64,000 bases of DNA from Vibrio panuliri (GCF_009938205.1 NZ_AP019654.1:3066540-3130539), one strand, 5' to 3'. Positions 24,358-42,633 are shown, numbered from the stretch's first letter. The notes: generated by a model from the letters alone, not told the origin. Numbers and translations: made by a program.

Positions 24358-27015
24358 ATGGACTTAACACTTGTGATCGGATTATTGGTGATTGTTGTCA
24401 CCATCATCACACCCATCATTGCATTTTTGGCTTATCAAAAAGCCAGTAAGTTAGAAGCGCAGATCAGGCAACTTAAACTGGATTTGCAAGACTTGCGCAA
24501 TGGCAGCCTTGACGATCCGCATAGTGAGCGAACTGAGAGTGAGGCAACCAATCCTACTTTAGCTATCTATGAGGCTAATGAGCCTCTCGCTAACCTACCA
24601 CCAGTGGAAGTCACTGTTAACCACACCGATCAACAAGAGACCAAGTTCGCGACTCAAGCTGACCTAATGGCCAAGCCAATATCACCTTGGTTTGAAAAAT
24701 GTTTGACGCATATCCGTGACAATTGGTTGGTGTGGATTGGCGGGCTCGCATTAGTCGTTGGGGCAGGATATCTAGTTCAAGTCGTTGGCAGTAACTTCAC
24801 GTTCTCACCAATAGTAAGAGTGCTCGCAGCGGCGCTGTTTTCCAGCAGCCTAATTTCCCTTGGCGAGGTGACCCATCGTAAGATAAGCGCGATATCGAGT
24901 AGCTTTATCAGCCTAAGGGCTGATGCTTATATCCCTGCCGCTCTTTATGCCGCTGGCATGAGTGGGCTCTACGCCACCGTGCTTTTCTCTACTGTGGTGT
25001 ATCAGTTCTTTACGCCTAGTCTCGCTCTTACTGCTATGGCGTTTCTAGCATTAGTCTGTCTTGCGCTGACACTAAGATTGGGGCCGTTAATGGCTGCACT
25101 AGGGCTGTTTGGTGGCTACAGTGCCCCATTCTGGATCGGAGGTGAAAGCCCAAACTATGTATTGCTATCTTGCTATATCAACGCTATCACTATTGCAGGT
25201 CTACTCACGTATTTGCGCAGCAAGCAAACGTGGTTGCCTCTGGCACTCACGGTAGCCCATTGCGGTTGGTTATTACTGCTGATATTCAACATACCCGATG
25301 AAATCCTCACGCTTTGGTATGTCGTTTCTGTTTCACTCAGTACACTGCTACTCGTTTTCATTCCTTATATGGGGCTTGAGCTTAAACTACGCTATCGCCA
25401 CGCTAACAAGTGGCAATACTCACAACCTATAATTCCAGCAGTCGCTCTCTCTCTCGTCAGCTTGGCTTATCTAGAACAAAATCTATTTCGCGACAATGGA
25501 GCTTTCTGGTTTTTCCTCTATCCTATTTTAATATTGGTACTACCAATACTCAGAGGCAACTTAGCACCAAGGCGCTACTACCCAGTCACTGCGCTCGGCA
25601 TCATTTGTATCGAGTTGGGCGCTATTGCAATCAATAACGTCGCTACCAGTACTCTCTTATGGAGCATAATCGCTTTTTGTAGCGTAATTGCGATGGCAAG
25701 GTGTACAGCTCAATATCTACTCGGAGATCGAAGCACTATCGCCTATTGGATGGCGGTAATCACATTGCCTGGCTTGCTAGTGACCAACTTGCTTTACCTA
25801 GAACTGCAGCAATTCGCTGCCATTTATTTTTGGGCAGTATTTGCAGTATTCACGAGCGTTGTCGCACTGTTAATTGCGATTAAAACAAAGCGCCTCATTC
25901 AAGAGACATCAAGCTCCCTCCATTTGGTCGCTTTAACATTAAGCTACTGTTTCTTAAATAGTGAGTGGCTAGCGATTTCAATCTCACTGCAAATCGTCAC
26001 TGCAGCATGGCAACATACAAAAAACCGTTACTCTCCAGGCACACTTACCATCAAGATCATGATGGCGACACTGATCGTCTTGGTCAGTGCCGTTCCTTTC
26101 ATCCCAGAACTGCAGTTCACTCTAATAGGGAGTTGGAGCTCGGTACTCGAAAGTTATGTACCAGCTATAGTCGCACTATGGGTAGCTCGCCAAATGCTCA
26201 GTAAGCAACAACTTGAGCTGAGCGAATGGTTAGAAGGTTCAATCTTGCATCTGGTGGTGTTACTTGTCTTTGCCCAAACTAACTATTGGCTACTGGACAG
26301 CTTCAATTTTGTTTTCGATATAAACTTCTATTCAATATCACTGTTTATCTCACAAGCGGTTGCTCTATTTGCGGTCTACCAATTCAAGTTAAAACATTCC
26401 GTACAGCTGAAACTCTTCTATCGCGGTTATTGTTATCTTTTGCTATCTGTCATAGGAGTGCTGTTCCTCATTCTCAACACGGTTTATCAGCCTCTACTTA
26501 ATTCCTATGTCACTGGCACCGACCTACCAATAATTAACTGGCTTGCTCCGGGTTGGTTGGCGCCAGCTTTATTGGTGTTGGGTATCAGCTACTACAAGCT
26601 CTACACAAGCCCAATCAAGGATCTCTACCTCAACGTATTTGCCGCGGTCGCGTTTGGTTTATGGGTTACATTTTCCATCCGTCAGTTCTGGCAAACTGGC
26701 AGTATGATGATCGATCAACCAACCAGCATGGCTGAAATGTTCAGCTACTCAGTTGCTTTGATCATAGCTGGGGCAGCAACAACATATCTTGGGGTGAGAA
26801 AAGCTCACAAACTGACTCAGAAGGTGGGATTAATCACCTTGGGTGTGACTGTATGCAAAGTGTTTATCCTTGATACCGCTGCACTGGAAGGAATTTGGCG
26901 AGCAATTAGCTTCCTAGGGCTTGGCGGATCACTCATTGCACTAGGATGGCTATTTCAGCGATTACATTACCGTACAGGGCAAGAGAGAAAGGCTGAGTTG
27001 AGAACTGAGAATTGA
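24358..27015 (+). CDS. DUF2339 multi-pass membrane protein
   Basis: An 885-residue protein: an N-terminal helix (residues 5-25), a short coiled coil (KASKLEAQIRQLKLDLQDL), an acidic linker to about residue 110, then around 20 or more hydrophobic segments to the C terminus. The first conserved block NWLVWIGGLALVVGAGYLVQ and the YIPAALYAAGMSGLYAT region match DUF2339 proteins. The function is unknown; the repeated polytopic architecture suggests transport or envelope assembly. Upstream, 24297-24311 contains ATAATGATTATCA, which resembles half of a Fur box, too weak to assert. The ribosome-binding site is weak. It ends 149 bases before the rRNA terminator. Confidence 0.8.
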   Translation: MDLTLVIGLLVIVVTIITPIIAFLAYQKASKLEAQIRQLKLDLQDLRNGSLDDPHSERTESEATNPTLAIYEANEPLANLPPVEVTVNHTDQQETKFATQADLMAKPISPWFEKCLTHIRDNWLVWIGGLALVVGAGYLVQVVGSNFTFSPIVRVLAAALFSSSLISLGEVTHRKISAISSSFISLRADAYIPAALYAAGMSGLYATVLFSTVVYQFFTPSLALTAMAFLALVCLALTLRLGPLMAALGLFGGYSAPFWIGGESPNYVLLSCYINAITIAGLLTYLRSKQTWLPLALTVAHCGWLLLLIFNIPDEILTLWYVVSVSLSTLLLVFIPYMGLELKLRYRHANKWQYSQPIIPAVALSLVSLAYLEQNLFRDNGAFWFFLYPILILVLPILRGNLAPRRYYPVTALGIICIELGAIAINNVATSTLLWSIIAFCSVIAMARCTAQYLLGDRSTIAYWMAVITLPGLLVTNLLYLELQQFAAIYFWAVFAVFTSVVALLIAIKTKRLIQETSSSLHLVALTLSYCFLNSEWLAISISLQIVTAAWQHTKNRYSPGTLTIKIMMATLIVLVSAVPFIPELQFTLIGSWSSVLESYVPAIVALWVARQMLSKQQLELSEWLEGSILHLVVLLVFAQTNYWLLDSFNFVFDINFYSISLFISQAVALFAVYQFKLKHSVQLKLFYRGYCYLLLSVIGVLFLILNTVYQPLLNSYVTGTDLPIINWLAPGWLAPALLVLGISYYKLYTSPIKDLYLNVFAAVAFGLWVTFSIRQFWQTGSMMIDQPTSMAEMFSYSVALIIAGAATTYLGVRKAHKLTQKVGLITLGVTVCKVFILDTAALEGIWRAISFLGLGGSLIALGWLFQRLHYRTGQERKAELRTEN

Positions 27016-27164
27016 GCGTCGAGAGAGCGGTATACATAAACGCTCAATTGCTCTTTTCTCGAAGAGAAACCGCAAAGATGCTGAACGTTCCCGACTCCCA
27101 CATCCCGAAATGAGATATCTTAGATATCGAGCGTTCTCATCGATTTTTCGTTTCGCCAGAAACG

Positions 27165-27193
27165 ACAAAAGCCTAGTCGTAAGACTAGGCTTT
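27165..27193 (-). terminator. Terminator of the rRNA operon (after tRNA-Asp)
   Basis: An 11-bp stem AAAGCCTAGTC / GACTAGGCTTT (27168-27178 with 27183-27193), loop of four, with TTTT following on the minus strand. It lies nine bases past the 3' end of tRNA-Asp. Confidence 0.92.
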
Positions 27194-27201
27194 CTAATAA
27201 G

Positions 27202-27278
27202 TGGCGGAGTGGACGGGACTCGAACCCGCGACCCCCGGCGTGACAGGCCGGTATTCTAACCAACTGAACTACCACTCC
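27202..27278 (-). tRNA. tRNA-Asp (GTC)
   Basis: 77 nt with encoded CCA. The acceptor GGAGTGG pairs with CCACTCC; the anticodon loop is CCTGTCACG with anticodon GTC; the T loop is GGTTCGAGTCC. It is the distal tRNA of the downstream rRNA operon, just before the terminator. Confidence 0.97.
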
Positions 27279-27319
27279 GCAGTGGCTTACTCGCTATCAA
27301 GCAAGTGTCCATAATGTAA

Positions 27320-27439
27320 AGCCTGGCGATGTCCTACTCTCACATGGGGAAGCCCCACACTACCATCGGCGCTAATTCGTTTCACTTCTGAGTTCGGCAT
27401 GGAAATCAGGTGGGTCCAAATCGCTATGGTCGCCAAGCA
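27320..27439 (-). rRNA. rrf: 5S ribosomal RNA (downstream rRNA operon)
   Basis: 120 nt; begins TGCTTGGCGACC and ends in the complementary GGTCGCCA-type terminal stem (ATCGCCAGGCT). The internal CCGAACTCAGAAGTGAAAC block is the conserved 5S core. It appears identical to the copy at 32992. Confidence 0.97.
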
Positions 27440-27529
27440 AAATTCTTTAATCTGGAAAGCTGTTTTGTGTTCTCTACACAATCAAGTTTTGTTCTTTCTT
27501 TGAGTCCATCAAAACCCCTTGGGTGTTGT

Positions 27530-30419
<2,890 letters not shown>

Positions 30420-30688
30420 ATACAACCCGAAGGAGTTTCGAGTTGATGTTCAAATCACCAAAGTTGTCTGCAATTTTTATACATGATGCAGACTCGATTT
30501 TGCCGGACTCAAATTCCAAGAACACTTGAATGTGTTTTTGTGTATTCATAAATGAATACTTTGAGAACTTTACAAACAACAATAAATTGTTGTTTTGTCA
30601 GCTTTCCAAATTGTTAAAGAGCTAGATTTTACTTTCTACTTAAAGAAAGAAACCATTTTTAAAAGCACTCATCGAATGCGCTTAAAGA

Positions 30689-30764
30689 TGGTGGGCGATA
30701 CCGGGCTCGAACCAGTGACCCCCTGCTTGTAAGGCAGGTGCTCTCCCAACTGAGCTAATCGCCC
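30689..30764 (-). tRNA. tRNA-Val (TAC)
   Basis: 76 nt with encoded CCA; acceptor GGGCGAT / ATCGCCC; anticodon loop CCTTACAAG, anticodon TAC. Fourth and last tRNA of the 16S-23S spacer. The 269-base stretch between it and 23S holds leader sequence also found in the other operon and no gene. Confidence 0.97.
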
Positions 30765-30798
30765 ACATTATTTTACTTCTTGTGGAAGAAGTCTCGAA

Positions 30799-30874
30799 TG
30801 GTGGAGCTAAGCAGGATCGAACTGCTGACCTCCTGCGTGCAAGGCAGGCGCTCTCCCAGCTGAGCTATAGCCCC
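30799..30874 (-). tRNA. tRNA-Ala (TGC), spacer copy 1
   Basis: 76 nt with encoded CCA; anticodon loop CCTTGCACG, anticodon TGC. The acceptor starts GGGGCTA and pairs with TAGCTCC. It differs from the copy at 36363 in the T stem (CAGCAG/CTGCT here against TGCGG/CCGCA). Confidence 0.97.
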
Positions 30875-30884
30875 ATCGAGAAAA

Positions 30885-30960
30885 TGGTGGGTCGTGCAGG
30901 ATTCGAACCTGCGACCAATTGATTAAAAGTCAACTGCTCTACCAACTGAGCTAACGACCC
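30885..30960 (-). tRNA. tRNA-Lys (TTT)
   Basis: 76 nt with encoded CCA; acceptor GGGTCGT / ACGACCC; anticodon loop ACTTTTAAT, anticodon TTT. Second tRNA of the spacer, 10 bases before tRNA-Ala. Confidence 0.97.
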
Positions 30961-30962
30961 AA

Positions 30963-31038
30963 TGGTATCCCGTAGGGGAGTCGAACCCCTGTTACCGCCG
31001 TGAAAGGGCGGTGTCCTAGGCCTCTAGACGAACGGGAC
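30963..31038 (-). tRNA. tRNA-Glu (TTC)
   Basis: 76 nt with encoded CCA; acceptor GTCCCGT / ACGGGAT; anticodon loop CCTTTCACG, anticodon TTC. First tRNA of the spacer; only two bases separate it from tRNA-Lys. Confidence 0.97.
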
Positions 31039-31125
31039 ACTGGATTGAAGAGTATGGGTACTCTTCTTCTCTTAAACTTTATAAACCATCAATCTGTGTG
31101 AACACTCATCGCAATAATCATCGTA

Positions 31126-32678
<1,553 letters not shown>

Positions 32679-32847
32679 AAGATTTTGTCGACTCAATGAA
32701 TACTGAACATTACATAGTAATGTTTGAATTGACTGTGCTGCTATTTCTAGCAATGGTCACTTCGTTTCATTGAAATCTAATTTGAAGCCTAAGCTTCTAA
32801 TTTGGATTATCATCAACGAGTGCCCACACAGATTGATAGGTTTATAT

Positions 32848-32923
32848 TGTTAAAGAGCTTTGCTTTCAACGCGTTAGCGTCTCAGCGAGGTGCGTATAAT
32901 ACGCTTCCCACTTTGAAAGTCAA
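32848..32923 (-). promoter_or_regulatory. rRNA promoter and boxA of the downstream operon
   Basis: -35 TTGACT (32918-32923), 16-base spacer, -10 TATTAT (32896-32901), then a leader with boxA AGCTCTTTAACA (32848-32859). Above the -35 the minus strand is A/T-rich with A-tracts (32924-32955), like an UP element. Only one promoter is visible here, against two for the upstream operon, so this operon also probably receives read-through from its neighbour. Confidence 0.8.
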
Positions 32924-32960
32924 CATAAAATTCTAAGTTTTCTTAAAACTTTATGGTGAC

Positions 32961-32979
32961 TTGTTTACTAAGTAAACAA
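32961..32979. other. Short palindrome between the two rRNA operons
   Basis: TTGTTTACT-A-AGTAAACAA, 9-bp arms around one base, 13 bases past the upstream operon's 5S gene. There is no T-run after it on the minus strand, so it is a poor intrinsic terminator; it could be a processing or weak pausing hairpin. Confidence 0.5.
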
Positions 32980-32991
32980 AGTCGAAATTAA

Positions 32992-33111
32992 AGCCTGGCG
33001 ATGTCCTACTCTCACATGGGGAAGCCCCACACTACCATCGGCGCTAATTCGTTTCACTTCTGAGTTCGGCATGGAAATCAGGTGGGTCCAAATCGCTATG
33101 GTCGCCAAGCA
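32992..33111 (-). rRNA. rrf: 5S ribosomal RNA (upstream rRNA operon)
   Basis: 120 nt, same sequence as the copy at 27320 as far as read by eye. No tRNA follows it; the next feature is the promoter of the downstream operon. The 5S-23S spacer has one extra T compared with the other operon. Confidence 0.97.
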
Positions 33112-33202
33112 AAATTCTTTAATCTGGAAAGCTGTTTTTGTGTTCTCTACACAATCAAGTTTTGTTCTTTCTTTGAGTCCATCAAAACCCCTTGGGTGTT
33201 GT

Positions 33203-36092
<2,890 letters not shown>

Positions 36093-36362
36093 ATACAACC
36101 CGAAGGAGTTTCGAGTTGATGTTCAAATCACCAAAGTTGTCTGCAATTTTTATACATGATGCAGACTCGATTTTGCCGGACTCAAATTCCAAGAACACTT
36201 GAATGTGTTTTTGTGTATTCATAAATGAATACTTTGAGAACTTTACAAACAACAATAAATTGTTGTTTTGTCAGCTTTCCAAATTGTTAAAGAGCTAGAT
36301 TTTACTTTCTACTTAAAGAAAGAAACCATTTTTAAGAACACTTAATCAAATGTGCTTAGAGA

Positions 36363-36438
36363 TGGTGGAGCTATGCGGGATCGAACCGCAGACCTCCTGC
36401 GTGCAAGGCAGGCGCTCTCCCAGCTGAGCTATAGCCCC
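36363..36438 (-). tRNA. tRNA-Ala (TGC), spacer copy 2
   Basis: 76 nt with encoded CCA; anticodon TGC in CCTTGCACG. It lies after tRNA-Ile, the usual Ile-Ala spacer order. The 270 bases between it and 23S match the other operon up to about 36334, then diverge. Confidence 0.97.
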
Positions 36439-36480
36439 ATCAGGTGTTGATACTGTGTGCCAATTCCTTGGGATGGGAAT

Positions 36481-36557
36481 TGGTGGGTCTGAGTGGACTC
36501 GAACCACCGACCTCTCGCTTATCAGGCGAACGCTCTAACCACCTGAGCTACAGACCC
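36481..36557 (-). tRNA. tRNA-Ile (GAT)
   Basis: 77 nt with encoded CCA; acceptor GGGTCTG / CAGACCC; anticodon loop CCTGATAAG, anticodon GAT. First tRNA of the upstream operon's 16S-23S spacer. Confidence 0.97.
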
Positions 36558-36621
36558 AGTATCGTCTCTTAATTACAAACCGTATCAATCTGTGTGAACA
36601 CTCATCGCAATAATCATCGTA

Positions 36622-38174
<1,553 letters not shown>

Positions 38175-38388
38175 AAGATTTTGTCGACTCAATGAATACT
38201 GAACATTACATAGTAATGTTTGAATTGACTGTGCTGCTATTTCTAGCAATGGTCACTTCGTTTCATTGAAATCTAATTTGAAGCCTAAGCTTCTAATTTG
38301 GATTATCATCAACGAGTGCCCACACAGATTGATAGGTTTGAATTTTTAAAGAGCTTGCTTTGAAAGTTTCTCTCAAAGCGGAGGTGCA

Positions 38389-38531
38389 TTCTAACGAGAT
38401 AATTGAAAGAGTCAAATACTTTTTTCAATTTATTTTCTCAGAAGCTTTCACCTCTCTGACTGTCGCTGAAGCCTTGTGGCGTCTGCCCTGTCAGTGGAAG
38501 CGCATTATAGGGAGCTGGATTTTTATGGCAA
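38389..38531 (-). promoter_or_regulatory. Tandem rRNA promoters P1 and P2 of the upstream operon
   Basis: P1: -35 TTGCCA (38526-38531), 16-base spacer, perfect -10 TATAAT (38504-38509). P2: -35 TTGACT (38411-38416), 16-base spacer, -10 TAGAAT (38389-38394). A/T-rich A-tract sequence lies upstream of P1. A boxA-like AGCTCTTTAAA follows at about 38346-38356. The rest of 38175-38641 is leader and holds no gene; an 86-codon frame across the promoters is spurious. Confidence 0.85.
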
Positions 38532-38593
38532 CCCTTTTTTGCAAAAAAAACGAAATTAATGACCGTTCGTTTAAATTAGCATCAAAAAGACCA

Positions 38594-38618
38594 AAAAGAG
38601 GGCATTTTGCCCTCTTTT
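38594..38618 (-). terminator. Terminator of the ubiD-ferredoxin-fre operon
   Basis: An 11-bp stem AAAAGAGGGCA / TGCCCTCTTTT with a 3-base loop, ending in T residues on the minus strand, 23 bases past the fre stop codon. It insulates fre from the rRNA promoters downstream. Confidence 0.9.
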
Positions 38619-38641
38619 AGATCGTGAATATCTTGCTATGT

Positions 38642-39355
38642 CTATATAAACGCATAAGCGTCGGCAAACATTCTGTCACTTCTCGCCTGTTTGTTCTGCG
38701 TAAATTGTTCTCGCGCGGCGCCTGCCATTTCAAAGCGACCAGCAATATAGATGTCAAAGTTCTCTAGCGAGTCAAAGTCCAGATTCACCGCCTCAAGAAC
38801 ATTGCCTACTTTCCCTTGCCAATCTTGATGAGCATCTTCAACTACTGGGACAAAGTGAACATTAGCGTTATTTGCCGCAATTTCTTTCAGCTCAGCTTTT
38901 GCGTATAGCTGGCTGATATCACGAGCGCCCCAGTATAGATAAATCGGATTGGTTTTATTTTGTGCAATGCAGTGATCCAAAATAGAACGTACATAACTAA
39001 ACCCTGTACCACCTGCAATAAGTAAAATAGGGTTATGGCTTTCCTCTCTTACCCACGCTTCCCCATGTGGAGCATCAATCGTAACTGAAGAGCCTTCCGC
39101 CAATGCCACCTTCATTGCTTCAACCACTTCAAGAGCGTAAGCGTTATGTTCTGCTGCACCAATATGCAGTTCTAGCTCACCCTCATGGCGACATGGGCTG
39201 CTAGCAATAGAAAATGGACGCTTGTCTTTTTCACCCATGACGACCATCAGGTATTGTCCAGCTTTAAACGGCACTGGGTTTTCAGGGTGAAGCAAAATAC
39301 GATAGGTATTAGATGCTAAGGACTCAATTGACTTTACTTTACATTGAATACTCAT
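38642..39355 (-). CDS. fre: NAD(P)H-flavin reductase
   Basis: A 237-residue reductase of the Fre/LuxG type. RPFSIASSP is the flavin-binding motif, [15 protein letters not shown] binds the pyridine nucleotide, and [13 protein letters not shown] and [16 protein letters not shown] are conserved C-terminal blocks. It reduces free FMN, FAD or riboflavin using NAD(P)H. It lies 13 bases after the ferredoxin and downstream of ubiD. Reduced FMN feeds prenyl-FMN formation for UbiD, so cotranscription makes metabolic sense, though this link is inferred. AGAGGA precedes the ATG. Confidence 0.94.
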   Translation of the reverse strand: MSIQCKVKSIESLASNTYRILLHPENPVPFKAGQYLMVVMGEKDKRPFSIASSPCRHEGELELHIGAAEHNAYALEVVEAMKVALAEGSSVTIDAPHGEAWVREESHNPILLIAGGTGFSYVRSILDHCIAQNKTNPIYLYWGARDISQLYAKAELKEIAANNANVHFVPVVEDAHQDWQGKVGNVLEAVNLDFDSLENFDIYIAGRFEMAGAAREQFTQNKQARSDRMFADAYAFI

Positions 39356-39368
39356 GGGTTCCTCTCAC

Positions 39369-39638
39369 TTACTCTTCAAAAGTAAGGACTAAATGACTTT
39401 CTGTATGAGCTAGACAGGGAAATATCCAGCCTTGTTGTTGTTCTTGTTCGGTCAGCATGGGGTCAAGGTCATAACTCACCTCACCCGATACTTTTTTACA
39501 CATACACATAGCACATGCACCGACTTGGCAACGATGAGGGAAACCGATGTTATTGTTGAGCGCAGCTTCCAGCACCGTTTGCCCTTGTGGGACTTCAAAT
39601 TCTACCTGACTTGGGAGCAAAATAACTTTGTGTGTCAT
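39369..39638 (-). CDS. [2Fe-2S] ferredoxin
   Basis: An 89-residue plant-type ferredoxin. Four cluster cysteines, Cys37, Cys42, Cys45 and Cys75, follow the CX4CX2CXnC pattern in [14 protein letters not shown] and IFPCLAH; Cys47 is extra. The ATG at 39638 overlaps the ubiD stop (ATGA), so translation is coupled; seven upstream codons in the open frame lie inside ubiD and are not needed. It is followed by fre 13 bases later. Such a ferredoxin beside a flavin reductase resembles a split reductase, with Fre giving electrons to the cluster or sharing a partner; the acceptor is unknown. Confidence 0.9.
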   Translation of the reverse strand: MTHKVILLPSQVEFEVPQGQTVLEAALNNNIGFPHRCQVGACAMCMCKKVSGEVSYDLDPMLTEQEQQQGWIFPCLAHTESHLVLTFEE

Positions 39639-41488
39639 TCGATTCCCAATTGCTGCCAAATGGCGTCGATTTTTGAGACCAATTCAGGATTCTTCTTAAT
39701 TGGGACTCCCCACTCTCTGAGCTTTTCATCGCCCATTTTATTGGTCGCATCCCAAGCCATACGACTTACGCCAGATTGTGACTCGTTATATAGATGACTA
39801 TCGCGAGCAGGATCCATGCGTGTGGTTACCGCCCAGATTACATCATTCCAATCACGGATGTTGACATCATCATCGCACACTATGACAAATTTAGGATCGA
39901 CATACGCCTCTAACTGAGACCAAACAGCCTCTATCGCCTGACGCCCTTGACCGACTTCTTGCTTATCTATCGATAGCAGTATCATCTGCCCTGGCACCGC
40001 TCCCTCAGGTAAATAGATATCCAAAATCTGAGGAATATTCTGCCTAATATCTGCAATCTTGCCCGCGAGATCGACGGCAGACTCTTTAGGTTCACTCTGA
40101 GTCAAGGCGAGTTCTGCATCCCATTTAATCGTGGCATCCAACCCCATCTTAGAGCCAAGGCCAACCACTGGAGAGGCAAAATCAAGAGAATCGATTGGTG
40201 TATTCTCTATCATTAATGTATCGCGCACCGGGTCCATATGCTCGGTCATTGCTTGGGTTACTTCACGCCAATCACGAGCATTAACAGACTCATCACAGAC
40301 AATGACATACTTGGTGTACATAAACTGGCGTAAGAAGGACCATACTCCCATCATTACTCGCTTAGCATGACCTGGGTATTGCTTCTTCATCGTAACCACC
40401 GCCATACGGTATGAACAACCTTCAGGTGGCAAGTAAAAATCTTCTATCTCTGGGAACTGCTTTTGCAATATCGGCACAAATACTTCATTGAGTGCCACAC
40501 CCAATACCGCAGGCTCATCGGGTGGACGGCCGGTATAGGTACTGTGATAAATCGGCTTATCACGCATCGTAATGTGGGTAATCGTGAATACGTGGTGTTT
40601 CTCTTTTTCGTTGTAGTACCCAGTATGATCGCCATAGGGGCCTTCATCGGCAAACTCATTCGGGTCAATGTGACCTTCGAGTACAATCTCAGCGCTCGCC
40701 GGTACTTCAAGATCGTTACTGACCGATTTCACGACTTCAGTGCGACTGCCGCGCAGTAAGCCTGCAAAAGCATATTCCGATAAAGTATCAGGGACAGGAG
40801 TGACTGCACCAAGAATTGTCGCAGGATCGGCACCAAAAGCGACCGATACAGGGAATGGCTTTCCAGGATTGGTTTCCATCCAGTCACGTAAATCCAGTGC
40901 GCCGCCTCGGTGAGCAAGCCAGCGCATAATGATTTTGTTTTTACCCAGTTTTTGTTGGCGATAAATACCTAGGTTTTGGCGTTTTTTATTTGGACCTTTA
41001 GTGATGGTCAATCCCCAAGTCAATAAAGGAGCGACATCATCTTGCCAACAACTCATCACCGGAATCTTATCCAGATCAACGTCATCACCTTGCCATACAA
41101 TTTCTTGGCAAGGAGCACGACGCAACCTTTTAGCTGGCATATTAAGAACTTGTTTAAACAGAGGCAATTTGTCGAGCGCGTCTTTAAATCCTTTTGGTGG
41201 CTCAGGCTCTTTTAGGTACGCCAGCAGCTTACCCACCTCGCGCAGCTCTTTAACTTGATTGCGCCCCATACCCATTGCAACACGCTCTGCTGTACCAAAT
41301 AAATTGGTCAGCACTGGATAGTCGTATCCAATTGGGTTTTCAAACAGCAATGCTGGCCCACCGGCACGTAGAGTGCGATCACTAATTTCCGTCATTTCAT
41401 AATGAGGGTCGATCGGGTGAGTAATGCGTTTTAATTTGCCTTGTTGTTCTAACAGGTGGATAAAATCGCGTAAGTCCTTAAAACTCAT
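39635..41488 (-). CDS. ubiD: UbiD 3-polyprenyl-4-hydroxybenzoate decarboxylase, extended form
   Basis: A 617-residue prenyl-FMN-dependent decarboxylase of ubiquinone synthesis. [21 protein letters not shown] starts it; [11 protein letters not shown] (residues 282-292) carries the catalytic acid region; [18 protein letters not shown] and the NARDWREV block follow. The protein is about 120 residues longer than E. coli UbiD (497). The extra length comes from a partial internal repeat: residues about 345-455 and about 485-585 align ([13 protein letters not shown] with [26 protein letters not shown] with [14 protein letters not shown]). It heads an operon with ferredoxin and fre. Confidence 0.94.
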   Translation of the reverse strand: MSFKDLRDFIHLLEQQGKLKRITHPIDPHYEMTEISDRTLRAGGPALLFENPIGYDYPVLTNLFGTAERVAMGMGRNQVKELREVGKLLAYLKEPEPPKGFKDALDKLPLFKQVLNMPAKRLRRAPCQEIVWQGDDVDLDKIPVMSCWQDDVAPLLTWGLTITKGPNKKRQNLGIYRQQKLGKNKIIMRWLAHRGGALDLRDWMETNPGKPFPVSVAFGADPATILGAVTPVPDTLSEYAFAGLLRGSRTEVVKSVSNDLEVPASAEIVLEGHIDPNEFADEGPYGDHTGYYNEKEKHHVFTITHITMRDKPIYHSTYTGRPPDEPAVLGVALNEVFVPILQKQFPEIEDFYLPPEGCSYRMAVVTMKKQYPGHAKRVMMGVWSFLRQFMYTKYVIVCDESVNARDWREVTQAMTEHMDPVRDTLMIENTPIDSLDFASPVVGLGSKMGLDATIKWDAELALTQSEPKESAVDLAGKIADIRQNIPQILDIYLPEGAVPGQMILLSIDKQEVGQGRQAIEAVWSQLEAYVDPKFVIVCDDDVNIRDWNDVIWAVTTRMDPARDSHLYNESQSGVSRMAWDATNKMGDEKLREWGVPIKKNPELVSKIDAIWQQLGIE

Positions 41489-41525
41489 GGCTCTTCTGTT
41501 GGCTGGTTAAACTACAGGCAGTATA

Positions 41526-41556
41526 TCAAAAAAGAGGAATCGACGATCCCTCTTTT
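41526..41556 (-). terminator. Terminator after the secreted-protein gene
   Basis: A 13-bp stem with one mismatch, AAAAGAGGAATCG / CGATCCCTCTTTT (41528-41556), with T residues following on the minus strand. It lies between the 332-residue protein's stop and the ubiD start. Confidence 0.85.
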
Positions 41557-41579
41557 CATTGTGGGTATTAGGTCGCCAG

Positions 41580-42578
41580 CTACTGACTCAGAACGTTAAG
41601 AATATCATGGCTCTTCACACGTTTATCGCTATTGGCTAACTCCGCCAGCCAACCTGAATAGCCCTGTTCGACCAATTGGCGAGCGACAAACGACACTTCA
41701 TCGTTACTCCCCATTTTGGCAATTAGATACTCCTGCACCTCGTTACTCATCGGTTTGATACCGACTAACTGCTTTATCGCAAGCTCATTGAGCTGGGGAT
41801 TTTTTGCTGCCAGCATAATTTGCTTAACAGCAAACTCATCAGCAACACGACCAAGACGAATTAGTTCATTTTCACTGTGCAAATTCGCCTTCATCAACCA
41901 CAGCAGTTTGTACATTTCTGGATCTTCACTTACCTGCGCTAAGCGAACTACAACCTCTGCCGATGGAAGCCAACTCACCACAGCTTCATCAGTAAACTGC
42001 GACGTTAATCCTTGAATAGCCATCGGCGATAAACTGTCTAACTCACGCATAAGCAGGCGTTCACGAGTCTGATTTTGATAGACCGAACCACCCGTGAGCC
42101 AAAGCTGTAAATCCAGCTCTTGTCGTTCAGCCTTCATGACAAAGTCGAGTGTCGATTGGTCTTGTTGCCAGCGCTTGAGCAAACGGCTAGCGATCGCAGG
42201 ATAGTTAAATGCTGGCGTAGTGAACTCATAACCGTCACCGCGCTCTAAGACTTGATATGTGGGAATCATGGCTTTTTGATTTTCGACAAAAATCGCCATT
42301 TTGGGTGTGAGCAATACATCTTGCTGTTCAAGCTTTTGAAGCAATAAGTAGCGAGCCACTTCTTGCTGAGGAAATGCCAATCGCTCAAGAGAAAAATTCA
42401 GCGTATCGATATTATCTTCCACAACATATTGCAGAAGCTCAGCAACTTTGACTTGCATATGATCACTTTGACGCCATAGCTCAACCCGCTCAGGGGTCAT
42501 TTGTGTAGCCATAGCCTGTGGCACTCCTAGCGCCAAAAACAGGGTCAGGAGAAGCGACGACAACATTCCTTGTTGCAT
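41580..42578 (-). CDS. Secreted protein of unknown function, helical-repeat type
   Basis: A 332-residue protein with a clear Sec signal peptide (LSSLLLTLFLALGVPQAMA, cleavage near residue 25). The mature part is all-helical by appearance, with short repeated Leu/Ala-rich helices (for example LIRLGRVADEFAVKQIMLAAKN and LNELAIKQLVGIKPMSNEVQEYLIAKMG), suggestive of HEAT- or ARM-like repeats in the second half. No catalytic motif was recognised. It is presumably periplasmic. It lies between rho and ubiD, with terminators on both sides, so it is transcribed alone. No known family could be named. Confidence 0.7.
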   Translation of the reverse strand: MQQGMLSSLLLTLFLALGVPQAMATQMTPERVELWRQSDHMQVKVAELLQYVVEDNIDTLNFSLERLAFPQQEVARYLLLQKLEQQDVLLTPKMAIFVENQKAMIPTYQVLERGDGYEFTTPAFNYPAIASRLLKRWQQDQSTLDFVMKAERQELDLQLWLTGGSVYQNQTRERLLMRELDSLSPMAIQGLTSQFTDEAVVSWLPSAEVVVRLAQVSEDPEMYKLLWLMKANLHSENELIRLGRVADEFAVKQIMLAAKNPQLNELAIKQLVGIKPMSNEVQEYLIAKMGSNDEVSFVARQLVEQGYSGWLAELANSDKRVKSHDILNVLSQ

Positions 42579-42633
42579 GTTAACCTCCTTGTAACATTTC
42601 TCTTCATTGTGCTATCACAATAGAGAGAATGCA

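Noticed and set aside
32961..32979. Intrinsic terminator of the upstream rRNA operon
   Set aside because: The palindrome has no T-run on the minus strand; it is kept only as an unexplained hairpin.
38360..38620. 86-codon frame upstream of the second 16S gene
   Set aside because: It lies antisense to both rRNA promoters (P1, P2) and the A/T-rich upstream element, and its codons have no protein-like composition.
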